Virus record (IMG/VR): IMGVR_UViG_3300047554_000625
Span: 1-49,977 of that record
DNA from: a virus
DNA: 49,977 bases
Reading direction: 5' to 3' (one strand)
Of this stretch, positions 1-7,675 are shown in pieces. Both the position numbers and the translations under genes were made by a program. The notes below the pieces were generated by a model. That model worked only from the letters and a program-made list of their open reading frames with translations. It searched no databases and was not told the origin of the DNA. Position 1 is the first letter of the stretch. Every line of letters begins with the position of its first letter.

Positions 1-121
1 CAGCAAAAAGCTTGTCAAGCAAGCGTACTCGTTCCTTCACTTCATACTCATGATACTCATCTCTGAGTCGAGCAAGACGCTCACGGTCAAGCAGAAGTTG
101 TTCTTTATCTGTGAGTTTCAT
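1..121 (-). CDS. hypothetical protein, N-terminal part (runs off window)
   Basis: The first 40 residues of a leftward gene start at ATG 119-121. A GGAGG ribosome site lies at 128-132, just past the stop codon of the endonuclease I gene. The fragment is highly charged and heptad-like (MKLTDKEQLLLDRERLARL...), which suggests a coiled coil. The rest lies outside the window and I do not recognise the family. It is the last visible gene of the primase-helicase/endonuclease I operon. Confidence 0.7.
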   Translation of the reverse strand, partial: MKLTDKEQLLLDRERLARLRDEYHEYEVKERVRLLDKLFA

Positions 122-122
122 G

Positions 123-614
123 TTACACCTCCATCATACAGCCTACACCTTGTCTTGTACGGCGTTTGTGTTTAACTGGGGTAGTGTCAACTTTGGTCAG
201 ACCTTTGTATTCTACCCACTCATCTTCGGGCATATCGGCTTCACGTTGCCACCGTTCAAATTCATCGGCAGCACACTCAGGGGTTACACACTCAATACCC
301 AGTTTATTTGCCCAGTCCCAAATGCTTTGCCGAACGAGTTTGTTGTATCGTTGGGAAACCTTTGTGACTACTAACTTCAGGCAAGCCCTCTCGTGTGGTT
401 TCAAGTGAGCCAGTTTCCTTTGCATCTCGTAGTCCAGTCTCCCCTTCGCTTCCACATAAATCGTCCTGTGTAGTCCCACCAGTTTGAAGTCTGGGTTGTA
501 GTTCTGCACCAGTGTCACTTGGAATATGCTCGGTGACGCTTTCTGGGGAAGTCTCTGCAACTTTGGCATTAGACCGTGAATGTATCTTTCTAGGTTTGAA
601 TCGTAGGTCGTCAT
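123..614 (-). CDS. T7 endonuclease I-like Holliday junction resolvase
   Basis: A 163-residue protein matching the T7 gp3 family, which resolves branched DNA and degrades host DNA. The PD-(D/E)XK core is visible: a leading Glu in SNLERY, then YNPDF, about ten residues, then YVEAKG, equivalent to T7 TPDF...FVETKG. The C-terminal half (WDWANKLGIECVTP) also resembles T7 (GEFCEKHGIKF). The start at ATG 612-614 is chosen because AGGAG at 624-628 lies 9 bases upstream; ATG 618-620 and TTG 621-623 are too close to it. The gene lies out of frame inside the 3' end of the primase-helicase gene, sharing 311 bases. As in T7, resolvase and helicase genes are neighbours. Confidence 0.87.
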   Translation of the reverse strand: MTTYDSNLERYIHGLMPKLQRLPQKASPSIFQVTLVQNYNPDFKLVGLHRTIYVEAKGRLDYEMQRKLAHLKPHERACLKLVVTKVSQRYNKLVRQSIWDWANKLGIECVTPECAADEFERWQREADMPEDEWVEYKGLTKVDTTPVKHKRRTRQGVGCMMEV

Positions 615-2217
615 TAACATCAACTCCTATGAATGCGGCTTCATCTTTGTTCCAGAATAATGCTCCCTCACCAACCTCACCGTTGGTACGGTGTTTGAGT
701 ATTTTAAAGTTGGTAGTGTCTTCACCCTGAACACGAGCAAAGCCAAGGACGTTATCGGCAAAGCGTTCAATACCACCACCACCTAACCCGTGGGTCATGG
801 TAGGGACTTGACCTTCTTTCAGGTCGTTGTCACGGCGTGTGTGAGACACGACTAGGGTGTGATGACCGAACTGCTTGCCTAGGCGGACAAAGCCCGTCAT
901 AGTCTCAGCAATTGCCTCTGTGAGGTTCTTGTTAACTGTGGCTGTGTAAGCTGATAGGTTGTCAAATACCACCAACTCAACACCGTTAACTCTCACGGCG
1001 TACTCAATAGCCTCCTCAATTTCATCCCATGTGTACTGGTCTAACCTTGCAACCTCTAGATATTCTTGGGCATAAGCACGGTACTTATCCAAGTCATTCG
1101 GTTTAATTGGGTCAGGTGAATAACGGAAGTCATAACGAGCCACCATGCTCATGATACGTTGCATATACACTCTGAGTGTTTCTTCTAGAGCGAAGTACAA
1201 CACCCGTTGCTTACGTGAAACGTAGTTAGCCGCTATTTGTCTAGCCACACTAGACTTACCAACACTGGCAGCAGCAAACAAGACTGTAACCTCACCGTTG
1301 TCTAAGGTAAATGGGTGTTCAGTGCATCGGTCAATAGCGTAAATACCTGTCGGGTATCCGCAAGACTCAGATTGACTAGAGAATGCGGAGTCAAATAGGT
1401 TAGCCTTCTCCTCTTTACTTAGTAGAACGTTGGTAACTTTACGTTGGGCTTTCTTGATACAGTCATTGAACGTAGTCTTGGCTTCACTCTCTTCAGTAAG
1501 CAGTAGTTCGTTGGCATCCTTATAAGGAAGTATAATACGGAAACCTACCCCGACTTTGAGAAGGTTCATTACGTCATCGGCAGCAGCATTACCAGCTTCA
1601 TCGTTGTCGAAGCAAACGTAAACCCGTCTGAATGACTCTACCCATTTCAGGTTTTCTTTGACTGTCTTGAGTGCCGACCCTGCCCCGCTAGGCACAGACA
1701 CACTGGGTTTACCAGTCATCTGATAAGCAGAGAGCGCGTCAAACTCACCCTCGGTAATGATTAAGGTGTCACGAGAAGTTTGTTGGTGTGGTATTGTCTG
1801 CATCCCAAAGAAGGGTAAAGACTTACCATTACCGTCAATACGGAACTCTTTGTTTTTGTTTCTTAACTTGTGAGCAACAAGAACACCATCCTTGTAGTAA
1901 GGGAAGGCTACCTCGTTGGTGTCTAGTGTTACTGACACACCATAGGTTCTACAGGTGTGTTCATTAAGCCCTCTGGTTTTTAGTTCCACTAATTTTGTCG
2001 GGTGTTCAAGTGTGTGTGTCATGTGTGTAAATTTACCTCCTCTAGCTTTGAGGATGTCAGCTTCGGAACGCCTGTTGGTACAACCTTGTGTGTAACAGTA
2101 CCATGTTTCTTCGCCCAACTCCTCTACAAGCCAGACTGATAGGTTATCAGACGACTTGCAGACTGAGCAAGACCGATGACCAATGAAGGTCTTTGTAAAG
2201 TCTGCATAGTCCATCAT
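304..2217 (-). CDS. T7 gp4-like bifunctional DNA primase-helicase
   Basis: 637 residues that unwind the fork and make RNA primers. An N-terminal zinc ribbon is seen (C17, C20, C41, C46). A TOPRIM primase core follows, with ITEGEFDALSAYQ near residue 155 and CFDNDEAGNAAADD near 205. A RecA-like hexameric helicase domain has Walker A AAASVGKSS near 320, Walker B LVVFDNLSA near 415 and VVSHTRR. The normal family end is reached near residue 530 (ALFWNKDEAAFIG). The remaining ~105 residues are a Ser/Thr/Glu-rich, low-complexity tail translated from the same DNA as endonuclease I in another frame. Its ribosome site (GGAG) lies within the end of the upstream gene. Confidence 0.92.
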   Translation of the reverse strand: MMDYADFTKTFIGHRSCSVCKSSDNLSVWLVEELGEETWYCYTQGCTNRRSEADILKARGGKFTHMTHTLEHPTKLVELKTRGLNEHTCRTYGVSVTLDTNEVAFPYYKDGVLVAHKLRNKNKEFRIDGNGKSLPFFGMQTIPHQQTSRDTLIITEGEFDALSAYQMTGKPSVSVPSGAGSALKTVKENLKWVESFRRVYVCFDNDEAGNAAADDVMNLLKVGVGFRIILPYKDANELLLTEESEAKTTFNDCIKKAQRKVTNVLLSKEEKANLFDSAFSSQSESCGYPTGIYAIDRCTEHPFTLDNGEVTVLFAAASVGKSSVARQIAANYVSRKQRVLYFALEETLRVYMQRIMSMVARYDFRYSPDPIKPNDLDKYRAYAQEYLEVARLDQYTWDEIEEAIEYAVRVNGVELVVFDNLSAYTATVNKNLTEAIAETMTGFVRLGKQFGHHTLVVSHTRRDNDLKEGQVPTMTHGLGGGGIERFADNVLGFARVQGEDTTNFKILKHRTNGEVGEGALFWNKDEAAFIGVDVNDDLRFKPRKIHSRSNAKVAETSPESVTEHIPSDTGAELQPRLQTGGTTQDDLCGSEGETGLRDAKETGSLETTREGLPEVSSHKGFPTIQQTRSAKHLGLGK

Positions 2218-2220
2218 AAG

Positions 2221-2721
2221 TTAAACTTTCTCCTCTGAGCATAGTCGGTGTATTCGGCGGCGTACTTCGATTAACAAGTCACGTGGTGTGTCACAGCTTG
2301 GGTCGTCCCATAACACGTAGGATAGTATAGAACAACAAGTAAAGCTTGGCATATAACCTTTGAACAGGTAGTCTACCATGAACCAGTCTGACCAGTGTAG
2401 GGGCATCTGTGCCACCGAGTAAAGTCTAGGCAGGACGTTCATGTAGTAAGGTAAGTCAAACCTTACAGCCAGTACCTCGTCACCAGTGTTCTCCCAGTCA
2501 TCCTCAGTAACAGGCACGGCTGTGATACCGTACTCAGTTAACTCAAGTAACATACTGGTTTCTCCGAACACCGTAGTTGGTATGTGTATCACCGCGAATG
2601 CGTGTGCGTATGGACATAAGTTAACTAAGCAAGCCAGTAATTTAAGTGGCGTATTAGGTAGTTGAAATACCACTGTCGCTGAGTAAGAATGTGTTCTCAC
2701 TCCCGCCTCTTTGTTCGTCAT
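2221..2721 (-). CDS. hypothetical protein upstream of primase-helicase
   Basis: 166 residues from ATG 2719-2721 (MTNKEAGVRTHSYSATVVF...), a mixed alpha/beta protein with PYAHAFAVIHIP and FTCCSILSYVLW segments and no family I recognise. The Cys and His could belong to a papain-like fold, but this is speculation. The reading frame is open further upstream to ATG 2857-2859, which has GGAGG ten bases before it; that form would add 46 hydrophobic residues and overlap the preceding gene by 206 bases. I prefer the shorter form. The stop is four bases before the helicase start, so translation is probably coupled. Confidence 0.65.
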   Translation of the reverse strand: MTNKEAGVRTHSYSATVVFQLPNTPLKLLACLVNLCPYAHAFAVIHIPTTVFGETSMLLELTEYGITAVPVTEDDWENTGDEVLAVRFDLPYYMNVLPRLYSVAQMPLHWSDWFMVDYLFKGYMPSFTCCSILSYVLWDDPSCDTPRDLLIEVRRRIHRLCSEEKV

Positions 2722-3394
2722 ATCCAAGTAGCGCGTCTGCTTTGAGCTTCGCAGCTTGGTAATTAGCATACCGATTGATAAAGCGTTGCAGAGTATGGTA
2801 ATTAAGGTACTTACCTTTGCCCAACAATTCTTTAGCGTACTCAACAGTGAGTTCATCATAGCTTGGATACCTCCGATGTGTGTCTTTGAAATTTCTTGCT
2901 AAACGGTTGGCACGTATTAGGTCACGTAGCACTGTGGAATTTATTCTTTGGGTAGTTGTTTTCTCCTTGTCAAAGTTAATACCTAAACATTCTAGTTCAA
3001 CTAGCATCTCTATCCAGATGAACCTTCTATTGAATGCGAATACCACACCCTTAATCGGTGTGTCTACACTTGACTCATTAACAAAGTCAAAGCAAACATC
3101 CATCCTTTTAAGGTGTCTCTCGTACTCACGGTAATTACCCTTGATGGGTTCATACCACTGTCTAGGTACTCCCTTAACATAGTGACCTGTCTTTTGTTTT
3201 TGTCCGTAGTGTTTACGCGCAAGGTTAGAAACCCAGTCAGAAACACCTAACCATAGTTCCTGCTTCTCTGTGTCAGATAGGTGTAGGTGCTTGCGTAGTT
3301 TGTCAAGTAAAGACAGGAACTTAGAGTCACCATTATCGGTTTTCTCTTTTAGTACCTGTCTTAATTCATTATTGGTTCTTAGTGGCTTCTTCAT
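2654..3394 (-). CDS. hypothetical protein, possible divergent sigma-like factor
   Basis: 246 residues, basic and mostly helical. I do not recognise it with confidence. Two segments fall in the order and spacing of sigma-70 regions 2 and 3: KGVVFAFNRRFIWIEMLVEL, comparable to region 2.3-2.4 (GFKFSTYATWWIRQAI), and later HRRYPSYDELTVEYA, comparable to the region 3 motif REPTPEELAE. This is eye alignment only. It starts at ATG 3392-3394, overlapping the preceding 44-residue gene by 26 bases, and its end overlaps the next gene, so it sits within a tightly coupled leftward operon. Confidence 0.7.
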   Translation of the reverse strand: MKKPLRTNNELRQVLKEKTDNGDSKFLSLLDKLRKHLHLSDTEKQELWLGVSDWVSNLARKHYGQKQKTGHYVKGVPRQWYEPIKGNYREYERHLKRMDVCFDFVNESSVDTPIKGVVFAFNRRFIWIEMLVELECLGINFDKEKTTTQRINSTVLRDLIRANRLARNFKDTHRRYPSYDELTVEYAKELLGKGKYLNYHTLQRFINRYANYQAAKLKADALLGYDEQRGGSENTFLLSDSGISTT

Positions 3395-3503
3395 ATATTT
3401 TTAACAAGACCTCTACTTGTTGCTTGGTTAAGCCTTGAACCGATATAGGGAACTCTTCTGGTATGTATTCCCTTAGAGTTTCAATAGCGGACTTACCACT
3501 CAT
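3369..3503 (-). CDS. small hypothetical protein (44 aa)
   Basis: Starts at ATG 3501-3503 and overlaps the end of the ParB-domain gene by 11 bases (ATGAGTGGTAA). The acidic helical sequence contains LTKQQVEVLLKIYEEATKNQ. The start is chosen because the frame extending further upstream is only the antiframe of the ParB gene tail. Function unknown. Confidence 0.6.
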   Translation of the reverse strand: MSGKSAIETLREYIPEEFPISVQGLTKQQVEVLLKIYEEATKNQ

Positions 3504-4533
3504 CGAATCCCACTGGCTCACTTGGTGGTAGTGTCTCGGTTTCAGTGACTGTTGGTTGTGCAACTGGTTTAACTTTACTTGCACGGGTTTTGTTAGTCGT
3601 GGCTTTTCTTTCAGGTTTAGGTTGTTCATCTTGTTTAACCTCTGGTACTTTCTTAACGTTGTTCATTACCTCGTCTGCTTCAACAAACCCATCCAAGGTA
3701 GCATAAAGTTGGGCAAGTATCTCACCTACTTTCTCACGTTGGAAGTTAGACTTACCATCCCAAGCAAACCCACCATCCTCACACACCTTAACTACCACGT
3801 CTTGAATTAACTGGTAGGCAGCTTGAAATACCTCTCTGTTTTGGCTCATCAAGGCATGGTGTACGTTGGGGTAGTATCGGGAGATGTGAGCCAAGAATGT
3901 GCCGAACAGAACGTTAAAACTGTTACGGAGTATCTTGGTGTTTGGTAGTTGTTGTTTCGCTATGTCAGCAAACTCAATACCAAAAGCTTGTTTAAGAGTC
4001 TTGGTATTACTTACTCTGTCAAACATGGACAGTGAGTTGCTTGACGCAGATAACACTAGGTCATCACGCTCAGTCTTGTTCATAGTTCTGTTGGTGTTAA
4101 AGGTAACACAAGCCAAGCATAATTGTTTCATGTCAGTGAACATCATGCGCGTTACTTTAACTTTTACTGAGTCATGAGGAACACCTAGTGCATCGGCTAC
4201 TAGAGCCAAGCCTATTACTCGGTGACGACCTGAAACAATGTACTCAGTACCGTCATCGGTGGTGGTAGCTAGTACCACTGGGTTTAGCAACATACCGTAG
4301 TTAACTAGACCAACCTCTGGTTTAAACAGGATGGTTTTAACTTTGGTTATGAATATGTCCTCTTGGTTGGTGTCTTCTGTGAGTAACAGTTCACCAAGGT
4401 CTACTACGTCACCATCAAAGATAGGTTGGAAGTGTTCAAAGAAGTTTTCAAACTTAGCTGGGTCAACGTGTTTAACTACGCGTTTAACTTCGGCATCAGT
4501 AAGGGATACTTTCTCAAGTTGTGTGGATAACAT
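3493..4533 (-). CDS. ParB/Srx-domain protein
   Basis: 346 residues. The motif YIVSGRHRVIGLALVADALG near residue 100 is typical of the ParB/Srx N-terminal fold (GxHR box). Some phage members of this fold act as nucleases or nucleotide-dependent DNA-binding proteins. The C-terminal ~70 residues are Lys/Pro/Thr-rich and probably disordered. The start at ATG 4531-4533 has AGGAG seven bases upstream; a GTG 18 bases earlier lies before that ribosome site. It lies upstream of replication genes. The role is unknown: host-DNA nuclease, partition-like or transcription factor are all possible. Confidence 0.8.
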   Translation of the reverse strand: MLSTQLEKVSLTDAEVKRVVKHVDPAKFENFFEHFQPIFDGDVVDLGELLLTEDTNQEDIFITKVKTILFKPEVGLVNYGMLLNPVVLATTTDDGTEYIVSGRHRVIGLALVADALGVPHDSVKVKVTRMMFTDMKQLCLACVTFNTNRTMNKTERDDLVLSASSNSLSMFDRVSNTKTLKQAFGIEFADIAKQQLPNTKILRNSFNVLFGTFLAHISRYYPNVHHALMSQNREVFQAAYQLIQDVVVKVCEDGGFAWDGKSNFQREKVGEILAQLYATLDGFVEADEVMNNVKKVPEVKQDEQPKPERKATTNKTRASKVKPVAQPTVTETETLPPSEPVGFDEW

Positions 4534-4535
4534 AT

Positions 4536-4931
4536 CTATTCTCCTAACCACGTTGTGTACGTGGCAACTAAGTTGTAACGTGTGTTGTGTTCACCCTCGG
4601 GGGATGTTGATGTCTCAAAGCTGCTCAATACGTAGGGGTATATGAACTGCTTGTCAGCCTCATCCTTGACTAAGCGTAACATATTGTCACGTATTCTGTC
4701 AAGTGCTTGTGGCTCAACTTGGGTAACTAAAAGTAGTGTGTTTACGTCAAGTACGGTTGATATTACTATGTCCTGAGTGACCTTGGTAAACTTACGTTGA
4801 GTTACCTGTTGGGGTGTTGCTGGTGAAAGAAGGGGTGTTGGCTCAGTATCTGGTAGTAGTATCTCGTCAATAAACAACGAGCCTACAAGCAACCTTGCTA
4901 ACACCTCGTTATGAAACTGCTTGATAAGCAT
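4536..4931 (-). CDS. hypothetical protein (131 aa)
   Basis: No family recognised. The predicted helical N-terminus is followed by a Pro/Thr-rich stretch (PDTEPTPLLSPATPQQ) and a mixed C-terminal domain. Its ATG overlaps the preceding stop codon (TAATG at 4929-4933) and it ends just before the ParB ribosome site, so it is translated as part of the same operon. Confidence 0.65.
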   Translation of the reverse strand: MLIKQFHNEVLARLLVGSLFIDEILLPDTEPTPLLSPATPQQVTQRKFTKVTQDIVISTVLDVNTLLLVTQVEPQALDRIRDNMLRLVKDEADKQFIYPYVLSSFETSTSPEGEHNTRYNLVATYTTWLGE

Positions 4932-5242
4932 TACACATCCTCAACAGTGTACAGATTAATTTTCCAACCAGTGGTGTCATCCTCTTGCCTCCATTGTTCT
5001 GTTACGTGAGGCATGGTGACAACTAAGCCACCGTCACGAACCATAATACCAGAAACCTGTTCAACTAGCTTGGCACTTACTTCCTCTATCAATTCATAGG
5101 GAAGTCCGTACTCAGCACAGTCTATGGTTGACAGAACAAACTCAAGCCCGTGTTTGGTTGTGACTCGGTGTGGTAAAAACTCTGAGGGAACGTTATCGAG
5201 TATTGACTGTAATACCTTGTAGGCATACAATAACTCATCCAT
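4931..5242 (-). CDS. hypothetical protein (103 aa)
   Basis: An acidic small protein (MDELLYAYKVLQSILDNV...) ending in a beta-rich segment. It is not recognised. A ribosome site AGGAG lies about 11 bases upstream of ATG 5240-5242. The preceding gene runs 121 bases into it in another frame. Confidence 0.65.
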   Translation of the reverse strand: MDELLYAYKVLQSILDNVPSEFLPHRVTTKHGLEFVLSTIDCAEYGLPYELIEEVSAKLVEQVSGIMVRDGGLVVTMPHVTEQWRQEDDTTGWKINLYTVEDV

Positions 5243-5457
5243 ATCTGGTTACTCTCCTGTTTAGGTTGTACTTGGGGTTGCATGACTCGGTTAGCCAAGG
5301 TAAGTGATAGAGCCACGTTGATAATAGTGGCTATGCTACCCACTGTCCTTACCACCTCAAGCCTCATGTGCAAAGCTTCCATTCGTTTTTTGTGGAGCTT
5401 CTTAAGGGCTTTTACATCGTCAGACCCACCACCCGTCTCATGAAGTTGGCTTGACAT
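5122..5457 (-). CDS. small membrane-associated hypothetical protein
   Basis: 111 residues with a strong ribosome site (GGAGGTG about 8 bases before the ATG). The basic, helical N-terminus (KALKKLHKKRMEALHMRLEV) is followed by one likely membrane helix (VGSIATIINVALSLTLANRV), a layout seen in small phage spanin- or holin-like proteins. No function can be assigned. The last ~40 residues are read from the next gene in another frame and may be only a run-on tail. Confidence 0.6.
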   Translation of the reverse strand: MSSQLHETGGGSDDVKALKKLHKKRMEALHMRLEVVRTVGSIATIINVALSLTLANRVMQPQVQPKQESNQIWMSYCMPTRYYSQYSITFPQSFYHTESQPNTGLSLFCQP

Positions 5458-5705
5458 TGTATTGTCACCTCCTGTTTAGTGTTGTCAAATTCAAAACTCA
5501 ATACCAAGTCCTTGACAGCCCCTTGGCACAGGTGTTCTATCTCGTCTGCCTGACTTGATGTCACTGGCTTAAACTTAACTAGGGTGTCGTATTCGCCAAT
5601 TACCTCATCGGTTAACACCCGTTGTTTGTTCTTCACTGTCCAGTTGTACCGTTTGGGCGCGTCTTTTACTTTTTGGATAAGACACTTTACGTCTACGTTT
5701 TTCAT
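5412..5705 (-). CDS. hypothetical protein (97 aa)
   Basis: A basic N-terminus (VKCLIQKVKDAPKRYNW) is followed by an acidic, beta-rich C-terminal part. TGGAGAAAAGAAATG gives a good ribosome site. It overlaps the next gene by 46 bases and is itself overlapped by the preceding gene's tail. Not recognised. Confidence 0.6.
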   Translation of the reverse strand: MKNVDVKCLIQKVKDAPKRYNWTVKNKQRVLTDEVIGEYDTLVKFKPVTSSQADEIEHLCQGAVKDLVLSFEFDNTKQEVTIQCQANFMRRVVGLTM

Positions 5706-5859
5706 TTCTTTTCTCCAAAATGCGTGTGTCTAGTACCTGCCAAGCGGTGTACTCATAGGCAAGCCAAGCAGAATACTCAGGCAAGCCTATGCTGGTGGCT
5801 AGTTTCATCCATATAGGGAACAAACCACACAGCACGAGTAACACCACCTTTTTCTTCAT
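5605..5859 (-). CDS. small membrane protein with N-terminal helix
   Basis: 84 residues: KKK, then a hydrophobic stretch (VVLLVLCGLFPIWMKLA), then a strongly basic C-terminal half (EKRNEKRRRKVSYPKSKRR). This suggests an inner-membrane anchor with a cytoplasmic nucleic-acid-binding or RNA-contacting tail. The start lies two bases from the upstream stop. The last third shares DNA with the next gene in another frame. Confidence 0.5.
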   Translation of the reverse strand: MKKKVVLLVLCGLFPIWMKLATSIGLPEYSAWLAYEYTAWQVLDTRILEKRNEKRRRKVSYPKSKRRAQTVQLDSEEQTTGVNR

Positions 5860-5861
5860 TC

Positions 5862-6149
5862 TTACCCCAACTCAACTTTACGCATGAACTTGTGGAATAC
5901 ACCGCGCTTGATGAATTTGTGTAGGCGGCGTGAGTAGGACTCAATAGTAGGTCTTGCCCAGATAGGCAACCATAATCCGTTCTCTACACCACGTTCAGCA
6001 AGAATACGGGTTTTGGGGTGTTCAGTCATAAAGTTTTTGTACTCCTCACTCCGAACTACTTTGTGTAACGCTTCGGCAAAGTGAGTACCTTCGGTGGTAA
6101 ATACCAAGGAAGCTCGTTTAGCAAGCAAAGTCATTCGATAGAGAAACAT
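5862..6149 (-). CDS. hypothetical protein behind repeat element copy a
   Basis: 95 residues, basic and helical (MFLYRMTLLAKRASLVF...). The start at ATG 6147-6149 is chosen for the GGAGG four bases upstream; the longer frame lacks a ribosome site. The 26-bp repeat element (6162-6187) lies 12 bases before this ATG, the same place it occupies before three other early genes. Function unknown. Confidence 0.65.
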   Translation of the reverse strand: MFLYRMTLLAKRASLVFTTEGTHFAEALHKVVRSEEYKNFMTEHPKTRILAERGVENGLWLPIWARPTIESYSRRLHKFIKRGVFHKFMRKVELG

Positions 6150-6161
6150 AATAACCTCCGT

Positions 6162-6187
6162 AAATTTTTTCAAAGAAGCAGCAAAAC
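6162..6187 (-). repeat. early leader element, copy a
   Basis: One of four near-identical 26-bp intergenic elements. On the minus strand the core is GTTTTGCTGCTTCTTTG followed by an A/T block. It sits 12 bases upstream of the start codon of the 95-residue gene, directly before the ribosome site. Confidence 0.7.
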
Positions 6188-6189
6188 AG

Positions 6190-6792
6190 TTACCAGTCTA
6201 TAGGGTCAGGTAGTGGGGAATAGTTGGTATAGTCAATACCTTTCATACGCCCACTACCATCGGGAAGCCAAGGGTTGTACGGTTCATCATCCTCAGCGTA
6301 CCAGTCTTCATTGTCGTCTGGCTCACTATCACCATAATGGTTATAGTTAACCTTAAACTCAGTAAGAGCTTGGTCATAAGCCGCGTCACGGGCAGCCCAC
6401 ACCTCTTGGGCGTGAACACGCTCTAACAGCTTAGTCACTAATTCCTCAAGCTTGGCTAGGTATTGTATCAACTCAAGTTTAAGGTGTCGGATGTGGTCAG
6501 TGTTCTTAGACAAGGTTAGAAGTAGCCGACTGTGGTTTACATTGAGTCTGTAGGTTGTGCTTAGTACGCCCTTTGTACTATAGCGCGAGATATTTCGCGG
6601 TATCCCTAACTTGCCCAGTAGGTCTAAGTTATCCTCAATGAGCTTGTTAAAGTCTCTGGAACGTTGACCCAAAAACTCAGCAAGTGAGTCAGAGTCAATA
6701 CCCCATTCACCATTCTCGTAAGTATACTCGATACTAGAGAATGAGGCTAAGTCTTGTCTTAACTCATCAAGATGTTTGTGTGTTAGTTGCAT
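6190..6792 (-). CDS. hypothetical protein, possibly Rha-like regulator
   Basis: 200 residues. An N-terminal domain resembles phage Rha/antirepressor N-termini in outline: SLAEFLGQRSRDFNKLIEDN, then STKGVLSTTYRLNVNHSRLL, then helices. Its C-terminal quarter is very acidic with many Tyr, Trp and Pro (PDDNEDWYAEDDEPYNPW), a DNA-mimic-like or disordered tail. The Rha resemblance is weak and by eye. It is preceded closely by the 116-residue gene, so it is probably operonic. Confidence 0.6.
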   Translation of the reverse strand: MQLTHKHLDELRQDLASFSSIEYTYENGEWGIDSDSLAEFLGQRSRDFNKLIEDNLDLLGKLGIPRNISRYSTKGVLSTTYRLNVNHSRLLLTLSKNTDHIRHLKLELIQYLAKLEELVTKLLERVHAQEVWAARDAAYDQALTEFKVNYNHYGDSEPDDNEDWYAEDDEPYNPWLPDGSGRMKGIDYTNYSPLPDPIDW

Positions 6793-6794
6793 TA

Positions 6795-7145
6795 CTATTC
6801 AACTCCTGTGTATTGTCTTACTATCGGTTCGTCTTCAAACTCGTAGTTGCTACCTGAATGCCAAGCAAAGAACACTTGACGTTCTGGGTGTCGTGCTGCT
6901 TCGAGCTTAACAAACTCTAGACTATGGTTTTCTAGTACTCTCAGTTTGTGGGTGACTAACTTATCTAGCCAGTACCCACCACCGAATACCTCTACCCACT
7001 GCTTATCGTAGGCATGAACGCAGACGTAATCTAGGTAGTATTTACCGTCATCAGTGTTGCCTATCTCGTAGTAGTGTAGGTCGTTACGTGGCTCGGATTT
7101 TAGTGTGGCACGTTCGTGTGATAATTTTGCAAAGTTACTAAACAT
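6795..7145 (-). CDS. hypothetical protein (116 aa)
   Basis: A mixed protein with aromatic-rich beta segments (YYEIGNTDDGKYYLDYVCVHAYDKQWVEVFGGGYW). No family recognised. It is tightly packed between two early genes, with the next start three bases after its stop. Confidence 0.6.
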   Translation of the reverse strand: MFSNFAKLSHERATLKSEPRNDLHYYEIGNTDDGKYYLDYVCVHAYDKQWVEVFGGGYWLDKLVTHKLRVLENHSLEFVKLEAARHPERQVFFAWHSGSNYEFEDEPIVRQYTGVE

Positions 7146-7146
7146 C

Positions 7147-7275
7147 TCATTTACCTCTAACTATTTTGTGTGTTTTGTTTGCATGATGAATAAGGATGGT
7201 AACGTCACGCTTACTTGACTCAATATGTATTGTAACGTCACCTAACTCCCATAACCATTGTTTTGTTTTAGCCAA
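7147..7275 (-). CDS. small hypothetical protein with TTG start (42 aa)
   Basis: AGGAGG lies four bases before TTG at 7273-7275. The protein (MAKTKQWLWELGDVTIHIE...) is basic and beta-like. The longer open frame upstream crosses the repeat element and lacks a ribosome site, so the short form is preferred. Repeat element copy b sits 12 bases before the TTG. Confidence 0.55.
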   Translation of the reverse strand: MAKTKQWLWELGDVTIHIESSKRDVTILIHHANKTHKIVRGK

Positions 7276-7287
7276 AATACCTCCTAA

Positions 7288-7313
7288 AAATTTTACAGAC
7301 GAGCAGCAAAAAC
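7288..7313 (-). repeat. early leader element, copy b
   Basis: The second copy of the 26-bp element (minus-strand core GTTTTTGCTGCTCGTCTG). It lies 12 bases before a TTG start. This is the most divergent of the four copies, but its distance is conserved. Confidence 0.65.
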
Positions 7314-7315
7314 AA

Positions 7316-7633
7316 TTACCACGAGTCACCAGAGGACTTAGTAGAACGCCCACGTTTAGTGGTGGGTTTAGCTTCTTCTTCTTCGTCTTGTTCTTGGCTA
7401 GTAGGTTGTTCTTTCATTTCTTTAAGAAAACCGTAGTAGTCAGGGGAACGGTCTGACTTCTTGTTGGCTGTCTCGTACAGGTACAGGCGCATGACACTAC
7501 CATCAGCTAGGGTAACTAACCCCGAGGCAATGTGGCTACCTTTACCGTGGTTGACCCACAGGCTAACAGAGCCAAGGTCTTCTGCATATTCTTTGGTTTC
7601 TTGTTTGGGTTGTTGTTTCTTGAACATAACCAT
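7316..7633 (-). CDS. hypothetical protein with acidic/basic tail (105 aa)
   Basis: The central part (SVSLWVNHGKGSHIASGLVTLADGSVMRLYLYET) looks like a compact beta domain similar in outline to small phage single-strand-binding or DUF736-like proteins. It is followed by a disordered tail, first acidic (QEQDEEEEAK) and then basic (TTKRGRSTK). GAGGT six bases before ATG 7631-7633 supports the start. The function is not established. Confidence 0.6.
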   Translation of the reverse strand: MVMFKKQQPKQETKEYAEDLGSVSLWVNHGKGSHIASGLVTLADGSVMRLYLYETANKKSDRSPDYYGFLKEMKEQPTSQEQDEEEEAKPTTKRGRSTKSSGDSW

Positions 7634-7675
7634 ACCGATACCTCATAGTGTGAACAGGGCTTGTTATACCCACTA

